Origin: Bryobacterales bacterium
GTDB taxonomy: Bacteria; Acidobacteriota; Terriglobia; Bryobacterales; UBA6623
Assembly (NCBI GenBank): GCA_026713545.1
Contig: JAPOOG010000006.1
Coordinates: 23,266-87,265, forward strand
Reading direction: 5' to 3'
DNA length: 64,000 nucleotides
The translations under genes and the position numbers were made by a program. Below, one piece after another: positions 50,414-58,835 of the stretch. The notes beneath the pieces were generated by a model that did no database searches, had not been told where the DNA came from, and worked only from the letters and a program-made list of their open reading frames with translations. Each line of letters starts with the position of its first letter. Within the stretch, counting starts at the first letter, position 1.

Positions 50414-51394
50414 TCAGGCGTTCGCGATGGTCGTGAGGAGGGATTCGTGTGCGGCCAACTCGGCGGGCAGCGGGAAGACTACGTCTTCCTCCACCGCCTC
50501 GACTTCTTCGACGCGGGTGAAGCCGCGCCGCCAAAGATAGGCCACAACCTGCTGCACGAGCATCTCAGGGGCCGACGCGCCGGCCGTCACTGCTACGCTC
50601 CGTGCGCCAATGAGCCATTCGTCCTGGATATCTCGCTCGTTGTCGATAAGGTAGCCCGGCATACCTGCATTTTTGCCGACTTCGACAAGCCTTTGCGAAT
50701 TCGAGCTGTTCTGCGACCCAACGACCAGCATGAGGTCACACCACGGTGCGACATGCTTGACCGCTTGTTGCCGGTTCTCGGTGGCGTAACAGATGTCCTG
50801 CGCGGGCGGACCCTGAATCTTGGGAAAGCGTCTCTTGAGGACCGAAACTACCTGCTCCGTTTCGTCCAGGCTGAGCGTTGTCTGCGTCAGATAGAAAACA
50901 TTGTCCGGATCGGGAACCGAAACGGACTCGGCCTCCTCGCGAGACGAAATCACGATGGTATGACGGGGCGCCTGGCCCATCGTGCCGATGACTTCATCGC
51001 TGCCGCGATGACCGATCAGCAAGATGGTTCCGTTGGTGGAAGCGAACTGGATCGCCTCTCGGTGAACCTTGGTCACCAAGGGACAGGTGGCGTCGACTAC
51101 TTGCAAGTTCCGCCGCTCGGCATCCTCCTGGACCGTCGGCGCTACTCCGTGGGCGCTATAGACCACTCGGGAGTTGACCGGCACCTCGTCGAGTTCTTCG
51201 ACGAAAACCGCCCCGCGCCCGGACAAGTCCTCAACGACGTGCCTGTTGTGAACGATCTCGCGCCGCACGTAAATCGGAGGTCCATAAACCTCGAGGGCCA
51301 GTTCGACAATGTCGATTGCCCGAACGACGCCCGCGCAGAAGCCCCGCGGAGTAAGCAGATAGACGACTTTTTCTTCTGAAGGAGTCTCACTCAT
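50414..51394 (-). CDS. ispH: 4-hydroxy-3-methylbut-2-enyl diphosphate reductase IspH
   Basis: The 326-residue protein has the three iron-sulfur cysteines of IspH (GFCAGV, DATCPLV, DICYATENRQ), HNRHVVEDL, SAHGVAPTV and the TQTTLSLDET active-site region. It makes IPP and DMAPP in the last step of the MEP pathway and so feeds farnesyl diphosphate to HpnC/D/E. It is on the same strand as hpnCDE, upstream in transcription order and separated by the two MDR genes and a 556-base spacer. Confidence 0.97.
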   Translation of the reverse strand: MSETPSEEKVVYLLTPRGFCAGVVRAIDIVELALEVYGPPIYVRREIVHNRHVVEDLSGRGAVFVEELDEVPVNSRVVYSAHGVAPTVQEDAERRNLQVVDATCPLVTKVHREAIQFASTNGTILLIGHRGSDEVIGTMGQAPRHTIVISSREEAESVSVPDPDNVFYLTQTTLSLDETEQVVSVLKRRFPKIQGPPAQDICYATENRQQAVKHVAPWCDLMLVVGSQNSSNSQRLVEVGKNAGMPGYLIDNERDIQDEWLIGARSVAVTAGASAPEMLVQQVVAYLWRRGFTRVEEVEAVEEDVVFPLPAELAAHESLLTTIANA

Positions 51395-51501
51395 GGAAGA
51401 GATATGCTTGAGGCTTGGTCCCGGGCTGGGTGCTAAATCTCCCGAGACATGCAGTATATCAATGACCTCTTTTCTGCTCCTCAGGATTTCTGGTCAAGCG
51501 G

Positions 51502-52386
51502 CTAATCGTTACTGCCGAACATATTGGTGAGAGCACCGAATCCCTGGGCTTCACCTCCGCCGGACCGCGAGCCTATGCCTCCGCCCAACTCCCGCCGCAG
51601 CTTCGATAGTGTCATCGTCTGGATCCAGGCTTTACCCGGTCCTGTCAGAGTCGCCAGGAACAAACCTTCTCCACCGAAGATGCTCGTGGCAATGCCGCCC
51701 GCCATCTGAACGTCGTAGGAAATCGACTCGTCGAAAGCGACGATACAGCCGGTATCGACCTGCAGAATTTCGCCCGGATCGAGGCTGAACTCGACAAAGT
51801 CGCCGCCGCCGTGGATGAAGGCCACGCCCGGTCCCGTGAGCTTTTGCAGAATGAAGCCCTCTCCGCCAAAAAATCCGGCGGCGATCCTCTTCGTGAAAGC
51901 GATATCCAGCTTCACTGTGCGCTCGGCAACAATAAAGCCATCGCGTTGAACGAGCACAGCCTGTCCGGGCGCCAGTTCGAAGGCCTGGATGCGCCCGGGA
52001 AAATCGCCGGCGAAGCCGACCTCACCCTTGTCGTGCGAAGTCTTGAAGTGAGTCATGAAGAGCGACTCGCCGGTCAGCTTTCGCTTCAGCGCTCCGAAGA
52101 GTTTCCCCCCGATGCCGCTGCCTGTCATCTGGGTTTGCCAATCCACGTTGGCGGTCTTGTAGACCATCTTGCCGGCTTCCGCGTAGACCTCTTGACCCGG
52201 CATGAGGGTGACCCGCACGACCTCCAGGTTGTCTCCTTCGATCCGGTATTGAACGGGACTCATCGGCTCCGCAACGGCAGCCGACACGACAGGCGAGGGT
52301 GCTCCGCCTCCCAGACTGGCGCCGCATCCGGGGCAAAAGGCGGCATCGTCTCCCAATTGGGTTCCACAACGTGTACAGAATGGCAT
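51502..52386 (-). CDS. AIM24/TIGR00266 family protein with N-terminal zinc ribbon
   Basis: The 294-residue protein begins with a C4 zinc ribbon (FCTRCGTQLGDDAAFCPGCG) and continues with the AIM24 beta-prism domain: YRIEGDNLEVVRVTLMPGQE, VYAEAGKMVY, GESLFMTHFKT, GEILQVDTGCIVAFDESISY and GGEGLFLATLTGPG. The biochemical role of this family is unknown; the zinc ribbon suggests membrane or protein contacts. The start ATG at 52386 is followed directly by the ribbon, so it is secure. Confidence 0.88.
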   Translation of the reverse strand: MPFCTRCGTQLGDDAAFCPGCGASLGGGAPSPVVSAAVAEPMSPVQYRIEGDNLEVVRVTLMPGQEVYAEAGKMVYKTANVDWQTQMTGSGIGGKLFGALKRKLTGESLFMTHFKTSHDKGEVGFAGDFPGRIQAFELAPGQAVLVQRDGFIVAERTVKLDIAFTKRIAAGFFGGEGFILQKLTGPGVAFIHGGGDFVEFSLDPGEILQVDTGCIVAFDESISYDVQMAGGIATSIFGGEGLFLATLTGPGKAWIQTMTLSKLRRELGGGIGSRSGGGEAQGFGALTNMFGSND

Positions 52387-52541
52387 GGAAAGCTAGAATA
52401 TCATGCCACTGACGGCGCGGCTTGGCGTGCCGGCATCCGCCGGATCATCGGCAAAGGGACCTTCGAGCATTGGCTACCGGGAGATGACTTTCATCGCCGG
52501 GCAGAGGACCGGCATGCAGCTCCGGCTCTTTTACCGGCTGG

Positions 52542-53540
52542 TCACTCCCTCCACACCTGCTCGAACAGCCGCAGTACATTGAGCCCGAGGATCTTCTGCA
52601 CGTCTAGGTGGGAGTAGCCGCGTTCCAACAGGCCTGCGGTGAGGTTCGGCAGCTCGTCGGCACGCTCGATACCTTGCGGCAACCGCAGAGGAAGCTGTAG
52701 CGGAAAGACAGGCGAATCGAGGCGCTTGCCGGTCATGAGCCATTGGAACCATTCTTCCGACTGATTTTCTGTGAAGTCGAGGCCGATGGACATATGCTCG
52801 ATGCCGGCCAGTTCGACCCAGTATTCGATCGTGTCGAGCACGTCGTCGAGTGTAGAGTCATAGCCACGCTTGAGAAACGCAGGGAAGATATTCGTTCCGA
52901 CCACCCCGCCCCTCGCCACCAGGGCCTTGACCTCGTCGTCGGTCTTGTTGCGCGGATGCTCGCACAAGGCCTTCGGGTTCGCGTGGCTGAACCAAACTGG
53001 ATGCTCGGAAAGTTCGATGGCGTCCATGGTAGACCGGTGGCCGACATGCGAGAGATCCACCACCATTCCCAGACGATTCATTTCTTTCACAAGATCCACG
53101 CCGAACGTGCTCAGGCCCACGTCCAGGCGTTCATAGCAACCGGCCCCGGCGTAGTTGAGGTCGTTGTAGGCCAGTTGAATCACCCGAACACCGAGCCGGT
53201 GGAAGACCTCGACAAGGCGCAGGTCGTCTTCGATGGGAGAGGAGTTCTGGAAACCGAAGACGATACCGACTCGGTTCTCCCGTTTCGCGGCATGTAGGTC
53301 CGCGAGAGAAGCGACCGGACGGATCCACTCCGAATAGGTCTCGAAGTCGCGGTAGAACCGTCCGATGTTCTGGAGCGTCTGCTTCGATCCTTCCCAAACG
53401 GCGACGGTGGCGTTAATGGCCGTGAATCCTCCTTCGTGCAGGTGGCGGTAGACTTCCGCGTCACCCCAGCGGCTCACGTTGAGCCCGTCGATGATAATCG
53501 AGCGTCGATGGAGATCTTTCGCTTCGGTATGCAACGGCAC
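52542..53540 (-). CDS. Membrane dipeptidase (M19) family protein, atypical metal site
   Basis: The 332-residue protein aligns with renal dipeptidase-like M19 enzymes: AINATVAVWEG, VDLSHVGHRST (His165), FSHANPKAL (His186), HPRNKTDDEVKALVARGGV, and IGLDFTEN (Asp255). Two ligands usually in DGHND are Leu20 and Val22, and the bridging glutamate position is Gln98. Only part of the di-zinc site remains, so the protein may bind one metal, act on other substrates or be inactive. The GTG at 53540 has GGAGG 5 bases upstream; it lies divergent from the DUF3830 gene. Confidence 0.82.
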   Translation of the reverse strand: MPLHTEAKDLHRRSIIIDGLNVSRWGDAEVYRHLHEGGFTAINATVAVWEGSKQTLQNIGRFYRDFETYSEWIRPVASLADLHAAKRENRVGIVFGFQNSSPIEDDLRLVEVFHRLGVRVIQLAYNDLNYAGAGCYERLDVGLSTFGVDLVKEMNRLGMVVDLSHVGHRSTMDAIELSEHPVWFSHANPKALCEHPRNKTDDEVKALVARGGVVGTNIFPAFLKRGYDSTLDDVLDTIEYWVELAGIEHMSIGLDFTENQSEEWFQWLMTGKRLDSPVFPLQLPLRLPQGIERADELPNLTAGLLERGYSHLDVQKILGLNVLRLFEQVWRE

Positions 53541-53915
53541 GCCTCCCTCCTGTGGTCGGGCTGCAGATCATGACGCAACGACCGCCTGCAGCGCGTGTGA
53601 ACAGGCTATCGCATCGAGATGTCAAGCAACTTCTTTGCCCGGCAAGCCCAACCGGTCACGCGGACCACCGATCCACTTGGAGCATAGTATGCTGGACTGC
53701 CTCCCGCTTCGGCGAATGACCGCCAGACGCACAAAGGATTGTGGTACCTCAACAGGACATCCCCTGGCAGACCGATTTTGACTGATGGGCGGCTTGGCCT
53801 TGTGAGCGTTATGTGGCCGATGCCAATGATAGCGGTGGAGCCAGTGTTCGGTGTTCGACAGGGTTCGGGGCGTTCTCAAGGCCATATCGCTATGGTGTAC
53901 TGAGGAGAACGAACG
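53541..53915. other. 375-base divergent intergenic region
   Basis: It holds the promoters of the M19-like gene (minus) and the DUF3830 gene (plus). A TTTGACTG stretch occurs near 53775, without a good -10. No repeat module or gene is visible. Confidence 0.4.
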
Positions 53916-54467
53916 ATGCCCCGGTACATGGAAGTGCTCTTGAAGAAGCGGACAGTCCGCTGCGTCGCTCGTCTGCTTGACGAGGAGGCTCCCAAAACCT
54001 GTGAGGCCGTCTGGAGGGCCTTGCCGCTGGCGGGGCCGGTCTACCACGCCAAATATGCGAGCAATGAAATCTACACCCTGGTTCCTGCCTTCGCTGAGGT
54101 GGAACCTGGCCGCGAAAACCGAACTTTGGTTCCGACGGCGGGTGACATCTTGTACTTCTATCTTCCTTCCGGAACCAAAGTGCCTCCGGAATCGCGGAAG
54201 CTCGATGCCGGGGGACGAGGGATTATTGACCTGGCGGTCTTCTACGACCGGAACAATTTGCTGTTCTCGCCGAGCGAAGGCCCGACACCAGGCAACCATT
54301 TCGCGATCATCATCAAGAACCGGGAAGAGATGAGACAAGCCGGTCATGATGTTTGGCGCGAAGGGTTCGTTGGAGAGAGTCTCATCTACCGGCGGCTGGA
54401 GGGGGAAGCGCTGATGGAATGGGGACTGGGCGACGAGTACCGGTCACATCCAAAGGCCCCATCGTGA
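53916..54467 (+). CDS. DUF3830 family protein (cyclophilin-like fold)
   Basis: The 183-residue protein matches DUF3830: CVARLLDEEAPKTCEAVWRALP, GPVYHAKYASNEIY, TAGDILYFY, and a later NHFAIIIKNREEM region. The family has a cyclophilin-like fold and unknown function. GAGGAG lies 7 bases before the ATG at 53916. The next plus-strand gene, an IscU-like protein, is 119 bases away and may be separate. Confidence 0.82.
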   Translation: MPRYMEVLLKKRTVRCVARLLDEEAPKTCEAVWRALPLAGPVYHAKYASNEIYTLVPAFAEVEPGRENRTLVPTAGDILYFYLPSGTKVPPESRKLDAGGRGIIDLAVFYDRNNLLFSPSEGPTPGNHFAIIIKNREEMRQAGHDVWREGFVGESLIYRRLEGEALMEWGLGDEYRSHPKAPS

Positions 54468-54586
54468 TACACGTTCATCCGCAATGGCCTACGCGGTAGA
54501 CGGCCCAGGAATGCTCTGAAAAGCGCCCTTGAAGGACAACTCACAACGAACGCATGTTGTCGTGCGCACTCCGCTACAGTAGGGGC

Positions 54587-54958
54587 GTGTACAGCGAACA
54601 GCTACTGGATCATTTTCAGAACCCTCGCAACGTAGGCGAGTTGGAAGAAGCGGATCTGAGAGTGGAAGTCTCCAATCCAATATGCGGCGATATTTTGCGT
54701 CTGACAGCGACTCTGGCCGGAGGGCGGATCAGTGAGGTCGCCTATCGAACGCGCGGCTGCACAGCTTCCATCGCGGTCGCTTCGGCGCTGACGGAACTGC
54801 TTGTGGGCACGAGCGCGCCGGAGGCCCTGGCTATCGATCGTGATGTGATCGAAGCGGCTGTCGGCGGGCTGTCGAATGAATCCAAACACGCGGCCGTCCT
54901 CGCCGTGGACGGCGTCAGGGCGCTGGTGGTTGAATGGCGGGCGCGCGGGGCCGCCTGA
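54587..54958 (+). CDS. IscU/NifU-like iron-sulfur scaffold, third cysteine replaced
   Basis: The 123-residue protein shows the scaffold pattern VYSEQLLDHFQNPRNVGE, SNPICGDILRL with Cys33 and the following Asp, and RGCTASIAVASAL with Cys58. The third cluster cysteine, normally in a HCS/HCAVLA position, is Ala102 (KHAAVLAVDG). It can therefore not bind a cluster in the usual three-cysteine way and may be a carrier variant or a paralogue with another job. GTG at 54587 matches the family N-terminus and is preceded by AGGGG; an ATG at 54554 adds a tail without resemblance. Confidence 0.82.
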   Translation: MYSEQLLDHFQNPRNVGELEEADLRVEVSNPICGDILRLTATLAGGRISEVAYRTRGCTASIAVASALTELLVGTSAPEALAIDRDVIEAAVGGLSNESKHAAVLAVDGVRALVVEWRARGAA

Positions 54959-55225
54959 TGGCGCGAAGGGCCGCACAGCAGCCGTATCCGTCCACGCCCA
55001 TGGCGGTCGCTCCTGCTGTCCTCCGGCACGCGTTTGCGGCCGGGTCTCAACAGGGCGTTTCTTCAGGATTCCTGATTGCAAGATCGGCATGATCGACCAA
55101 ACTCACGTTTCCCGAACCCAGGAACGGCCTTCCAAGCCGCGGAACCTCATCGAGTGCGACTGCAAGCCGGTGTCCGTGAACCAATTGGATCCGCTCTGGA
55201 ACAGCGGTTGAGCAGCGGCGGGACG

Positions 55226-55861
55226 ATGTTGCGCTTTTGGGAAGGGTCTCCTCTCACGGCGGGCAGAGCCGGCCTGCTTCCCGGCGTGTTCAATCCACCC
55301 ACACTGGCTCACGTGGCGATGGCGCAGGAAGGACGTGCACAGCATGATCTCGACCAGGTTGTTTTCGTTTTACCGGAAGCGTTTCCGCACAAGGACTACC
55401 AGGGAGCCACGTTCGAGGACCGGCTCGCAATGCTGCGAGCTGGTGTGGGTCGTAACAAAGGCTACGCCGTAGCGTCATCGGACAAGGGGCTTTTTATTGA
55501 CATTGCCCGCCAGGCGAAAAACGCATACGGTCCCGGCGTTGAGATCTGCTTGATCTGCGGCCGCGACGCAGCCGAAAGGATCGTGGGGTGGGACTACGGC
55601 AAAGGGCCCGCGTTTGCAGAGCAACTGAAAGAGTTCCAGCTTCTGGTGGCTTCACGGCGGGGTGCGTACTCCGTGCCGGCTGAGTATGCCAACCGCATTC
55701 ACATGATCGACCTGCGGGGTTCTTTCGATGCCGTGTCGTCAACGCGAATCCGGGAGACCGTTTCCGAAGGCGGTGCTTTCGAAGAGTGGGTCGACAGACG
55801 TGTGGCGGAAGTGATCCAGCGCCGGGGACTGTATCGCCGTCAGGCCGAGACTGCAAAATGA
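55226..55861 (+). CDS. Nucleotidyltransferase of the NadD/cytidylyltransferase superfamily
   Basis: The 211-residue protein has the nucleotidyltransferase start PGVFNPPTLAHVAMAQ (a TxxH form of the HxGH motif) and ends with the VSSTRIRETV motif, as in the ISSTxxR of the superfamily. The closest guess is a nicotinate- or nicotinamide-nucleotide adenylyltransferase homologue, but the substrate cannot be settled. The ATG at 55226 is chosen because upstream frame sequence has no family resemblance. Its stop is only 2 bases from the stop of the convergent pseudopilin gene. Confidence 0.72.
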   Translation: MLRFWEGSPLTAGRAGLLPGVFNPPTLAHVAMAQEGRAQHDLDQVVFVLPEAFPHKDYQGATFEDRLAMLRAGVGRNKGYAVASSDKGLFIDIARQAKNAYGPGVEICLICGRDAAERIVGWDYGKGPAFAEQLKEFQLLVASRRGAYSVPAEYANRIHMIDLRGSFDAVSSTRIRETVSEGGAFEEWVDRRVAEVIQRRGLYRRQAETAK

Positions 55862-55862
55862 G

Positions 55863-57512
55863 CTATCTCAGGCGGCGGGGCAGGGGAGTACCGTCGGGCC
55901 CATAGATCACGCCGGGCTGGGTTTCTGAGCCAGGGTTGGACGGTTGCTGCAAGCCGGGAGCCGTCCCTGCAGGTAGCACACCTGGGAAGGGCCCCGGTTG
56001 CCGCGTTGTCCCGCCCGGCCGGGATGGCCCGAAACCAGGTATTCCCGGTTGTTGCCTGAATGGAGGATGGCCGGGTTGTGGACCGAAACCGTGCTGAGGA
56101 GTCCGCTGAATACCGCCCGGGCCGGTTTGAAGGCGTTCGTAAGGGTTGGTGCTCGTGTCTTGGCGCCCGCGGCCGGCGGCGCTCGGTTGTGCAAGTCCGG
56201 TGGTCGGATAGCCCGGAGGAAACGCCCCCGTTCCGGGGACTTCCGGCATCGCTCCGGGCGTACCGGATGGGATCGAGCCGGGTTGGCCGGCGGGTACCGA
56301 TGGTGTGGCTGCGCCGCCTGCTGCGGGCCCGGCCTGGGCTCCTCCAAACTTGCCGTCTTTTCGATAATCGTAAGCGAATTCCCACTCGTGATAGGATTCC
56401 CGGCCGCCGTAACGCTTGACACCCATCTCTTGCGCCTTCGTGGCCACGCCTGCGATACCGCCTTCGAACGTTCCTCGCGAGCTTTGTGCGCTCCGGTTAT
56501 TGCGCATGCCAGCCAAGCCGCCGGGTCGAGGAGAGGAGAGAATGCCTCGGATAACCTCAGCGGCCTGACCGCCTACTGCTTGCGGTCTGGCCCTTGGGTT
56601 GGGCGCGGACCCGAAGGGGACTCCCGGAGTCGTGATCCCTCCGAACCCTGTGGCAGCCCCGCCGATCCAGTTGGGGCCGCGGTTATTGGAGTTTTGTGGG
56701 TTACCTGGTTGCGATCTCGGAAATCCGGCTTGCGGCTGATTGGGAATCTGGCCGGGACGGATTCGAGAATAGCCTGGATACTGCGCCTGTTGTGGTCGAT
56801 GGGGGTCTTCTTCCTGTGCGTTTTGCGGCGGGACCGGATTGCCGTTCTCGTCGAATCGAGATGGAACGTTGGGGTTCGTCGGTTCGGTTCGTCCGGGGAT
56901 CCAGCCCGTTTGCCGATTTGTGCCGAGGACATCGGGGGCGGAGGAATCACGAACCTCACGCGCTCGATCGGCTCCCCGGAAACGCCCGTCAATGGGGGCG
57001 TAAGGCGCCGGACCCGCTGCGGTGTACAATCGGAAAGGCTGCCGATTCGAGCCCGAACCGCTGCGGATTTGGCCGTTTCTACTCCTGCCGAATCCGATAT
57101 TGATCTCTTGCTCCTGATGCTCCGGGTCTTCGAGATCGTGAATCAGCGAGTCTTGGAAACGCCCATCGCTTCCCATACGGATCAGACGCCACTCCTCGTC
57201 CTCGTTCATGGGATCTTTATAGCGTTGGCGGAGGAAGCGGATGCCATTCGTTTCCTCGAGGTCATCGATTTCAGAGGGGTACTTCTTGTGGACGCGGAAA
57301 TAGAGCTCGATCGCTCGTTGGTATTGCTCACCGCGATAAATGAGCCGTTCTTCGCGAATCCGCTGCGCCTGCATGGCGGCCCGAGGAAGACTCAACGCCA
57401 AGCCGATCAAGATCGCAGCCCCCAAGAAGAGGACGGTGAGCAGCGCAAACCCCTGCTCGCCCGCCCTGTGGCGGCAAGCGGTTCGCGTTGCGGGGATGCG
57501 CGCCGTGTTCAT
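55863..57512 (-). CDS. Type II secretion/pilus pseudopilin with long Pro/Gly-rich tail
   Basis: The 549-residue protein has a prepilin-like N-terminus (EQG/FALLTVLFLGAAILIGLAL) and a helix leading to YQRAIELYFRVHKKYPSEIDDLE, the GspG/PilA-like pattern. The glutamate at +5 of mature pilins is Thr26 here. From about residue 150 to the end the chain is Pro-, Gly-, Gln- and Asn-rich and looks disordered. The protein is much larger than normal pseudopilins (about 150 residues). It is last in the gspF-to-pilP-like operon. Confidence 0.75.
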   Translation of the reverse strand: MNTARIPATRTACRHRAGEQGFALLTVLFLGAAILIGLALSLPRAAMQAQRIREERLIYRGEQYQRAIELYFRVHKKYPSEIDDLEETNGIRFLRQRYKDPMNEDEEWRLIRMGSDGRFQDSLIHDLEDPEHQEQEINIGFGRSRNGQIRSGSGSNRQPFRLYTAAGPAPYAPIDGRFRGADRAREVRDSSAPDVLGTNRQTGWIPGRTEPTNPNVPSRFDENGNPVPPQNAQEEDPHRPQQAQYPGYSRIRPGQIPNQPQAGFPRSQPGNPQNSNNRGPNWIGGAATGFGGITTPGVPFGSAPNPRARPQAVGGQAAEVIRGILSSPRPGGLAGMRNNRSAQSSRGTFEGGIAGVATKAQEMGVKRYGGRESYHEWEFAYDYRKDGKFGGAQAGPAAGGAATPSVPAGQPGSIPSGTPGAMPEVPGTGAFPPGYPTTGLAQPSAAGRGRQDTSTNPYERLQTGPGGIQRTPQHGFGPQPGHPPFRQQPGIPGFGPSRPGGTTRQPGPFPGVLPAGTAPGLQQPSNPGSETQPGVIYGPDGTPLPRRLR

Positions 57513-57525
57513 GGTTCGCTGTGCG

Positions 57526-58230
57526 TCAGGCCGGACCTTCGATCAACTTCAGTGTCTGTCGGTCGTTGAAGTTGAGGTCTTCGACCACAATCGAATTGAA
57601 ACCGATGCGAATAATCTTATAACGCTTCTTGAAGACGTCCCCTTCGCCGCCGATGAGAATGTCCTCGCCATCAAGAAGGAAAGCTCGTTTTTGGGATTTG
57701 CCGGGCTCGTTCGCAAATCCGTAGTACCTGAAGCTGATGGGAGGCGCCTTACGCCCGGCCTTCCGGGCCGGTTTTTCGGCGGCGGCCTTTGCCAGCTTTG
57801 CCCTCTGTGATTCCTGCAGCCTCTTCTGCGCCTCGGCCACCTTGTCCGGATCAGGCGGGGTGATGACTTTTTTTCTGCGCTCTCCGAAGCGGAAGAGGTC
57901 TCTCTCGACACCCTCGAACTCGACCGCTTTCACGGCAGCCCACAGGTCGATGCGGATCGTCGGGTCGACTACCATCGCGTCGAGAGGCTCGTCATCGGCG
58001 CCCCGTCCGAATCGCGGCCGAAAGTTCCCGCCGCGGCTGACAGGCCGACTGCTCGTCGACCGCGTCTGTTGCGGGCGATTCGTCGCTATCGCTGGGGCTG
58101 CTGTCGGGCTCGGGCGAGGAGCCCTCGGTCGCGGCAGGTCGCTGAATAGCTGCGAATAGACCGTGTAGGCCGCAATGACGGACACCACCGCCAGAAGAAT
58201 GAGCTTGTTCCTTTCCGCGCCGATCTTCAT
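57526..58230 (-). CDS. PilP/GspC-like inner-membrane pilus or secretion protein
   Basis: The 234-residue protein has one N-terminal membrane helix (KLILLAVVSVIAAYTVYSQL), a Pro/Ala/Arg-rich linker, and a C-terminal beta-rich piece with ISFRYYGFANEPGKSQKRAFL and GEDILIGGEGDVFKKRYKII followed by a VEDLNFNDRQTLKL segment, as in GspC/PilP HR domains. It links the outer-membrane secretin to the inner-membrane PilMNO complex. It overlaps pilO as ATGA (58227-58230) and lies 13 bases upstream of the pseudopilin gene. Confidence 0.72.
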   Translation of the reverse strand: MKIGAERNKLILLAVVSVIAAYTVYSQLFSDLPRPRAPRPSPTAAPAIATNRPQQTRSTSSRPVSRGGNFRPRFGRGADDEPLDAMVVDPTIRIDLWAAVKAVEFEGVERDLFRFGERRKKVITPPDPDKVAEAQKRLQESQRAKLAKAAAEKPARKAGRKAPPISFRYYGFANEPGKSQKRAFLLDGEDILIGGEGDVFKKRYKIIRIGFNSIVVEDLNFNDRQTLKLIEGPA

Positions 58231-58835
58231 AAGTCCCGCACGAACGTGTCGATCCTCATCGTGATCTGCAGATCATTGCTGTCTGATCGAGGTGTTGCTC
58301 CGAGTGCGCCGATGATGAGGAACTCTTCGGAATGATCCAAGCGATGCAACAGGTTCACGAGCTGCTCGTAGCGCCCGCGAAAACTCGCCGTGACCGTGAT
58401 CGCGCCGTATTCCTTGGCGCCTTCAATGGGATCGGGGTCGTAGGCTCGCTCGCGGGACTCGATCCCGGCTTCGTCGGCGGCCGCATCCAATTCTGCCACC
58501 AGTCGCGAGTACGTGCTGTTGCGCGCCAGCGTGAGTTGGTTGATGAGTTCGTCTCCCTCGACACGCGCCTTTTCCACTTTGGCGACGACGACCCGCAGGC
58601 GTTCGAGCTCTTCGGTTTTTTTTTGTTGTTGCTGGAGCAGCGTGCGCAGCAGAATTCGCTGTTCCTCCTCGCGCGCGCCGAGGGGACGCACGGCAAACAG
58701 ATAGAAGACGACGTCGAAAGCCAATAGCACGGCCAGAGCCGCCAGCATATGCCGCCGGGTGAGACGACGCCGGCGCAGCGCGAGCTTCCGCTTCGGCGAT
58801 TCTTGCACCACGTTCGACTCAGAGTTGCTGCTCAT
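58227..58835 (-). CDS. PilO/GspM-like inner-membrane protein
   Basis: The 202-residue protein has a short basic cytoplasmic tail, one membrane helix (MLAALAVLLAFDVVFYLFAV), a coiled-coil rich in Gln, Glu and Arg (LLQQQQKKTEELERLRVVVAKVEKAR in two parts) and a ferredoxin-like end (GAITVTASFRGRYEQLVNLLHR). This is the layout of PilO/GspM. It forms the inner-membrane platform with the PilN-like protein. It overlaps the pilN-like gene by 17 bases. Confidence 0.78.
   Translation of the reverse strand: MSSNSESNVVQESPKRKLALRRRRLTRRHMLAALAVLLAFDVVFYLFAVRPLGAREEEQRILLRTLLQQQQKKTEELERLRVVVAKVEKARVEGDELINQLTLARNSTYSRLVAELDAAADEAGIESRERAYDPDPIEGAKEYGAITVTASFRGRYEQLVNLLHRLDHSEEFLIIGALGATPRSDSNDLQITMRIDTFVRDL

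Noticed and set aside
53622..54347. Minus-strand frame of 241 codons
   Set aside because: It is antisense to the DUF3830 gene and crosses the divergent promoter region.
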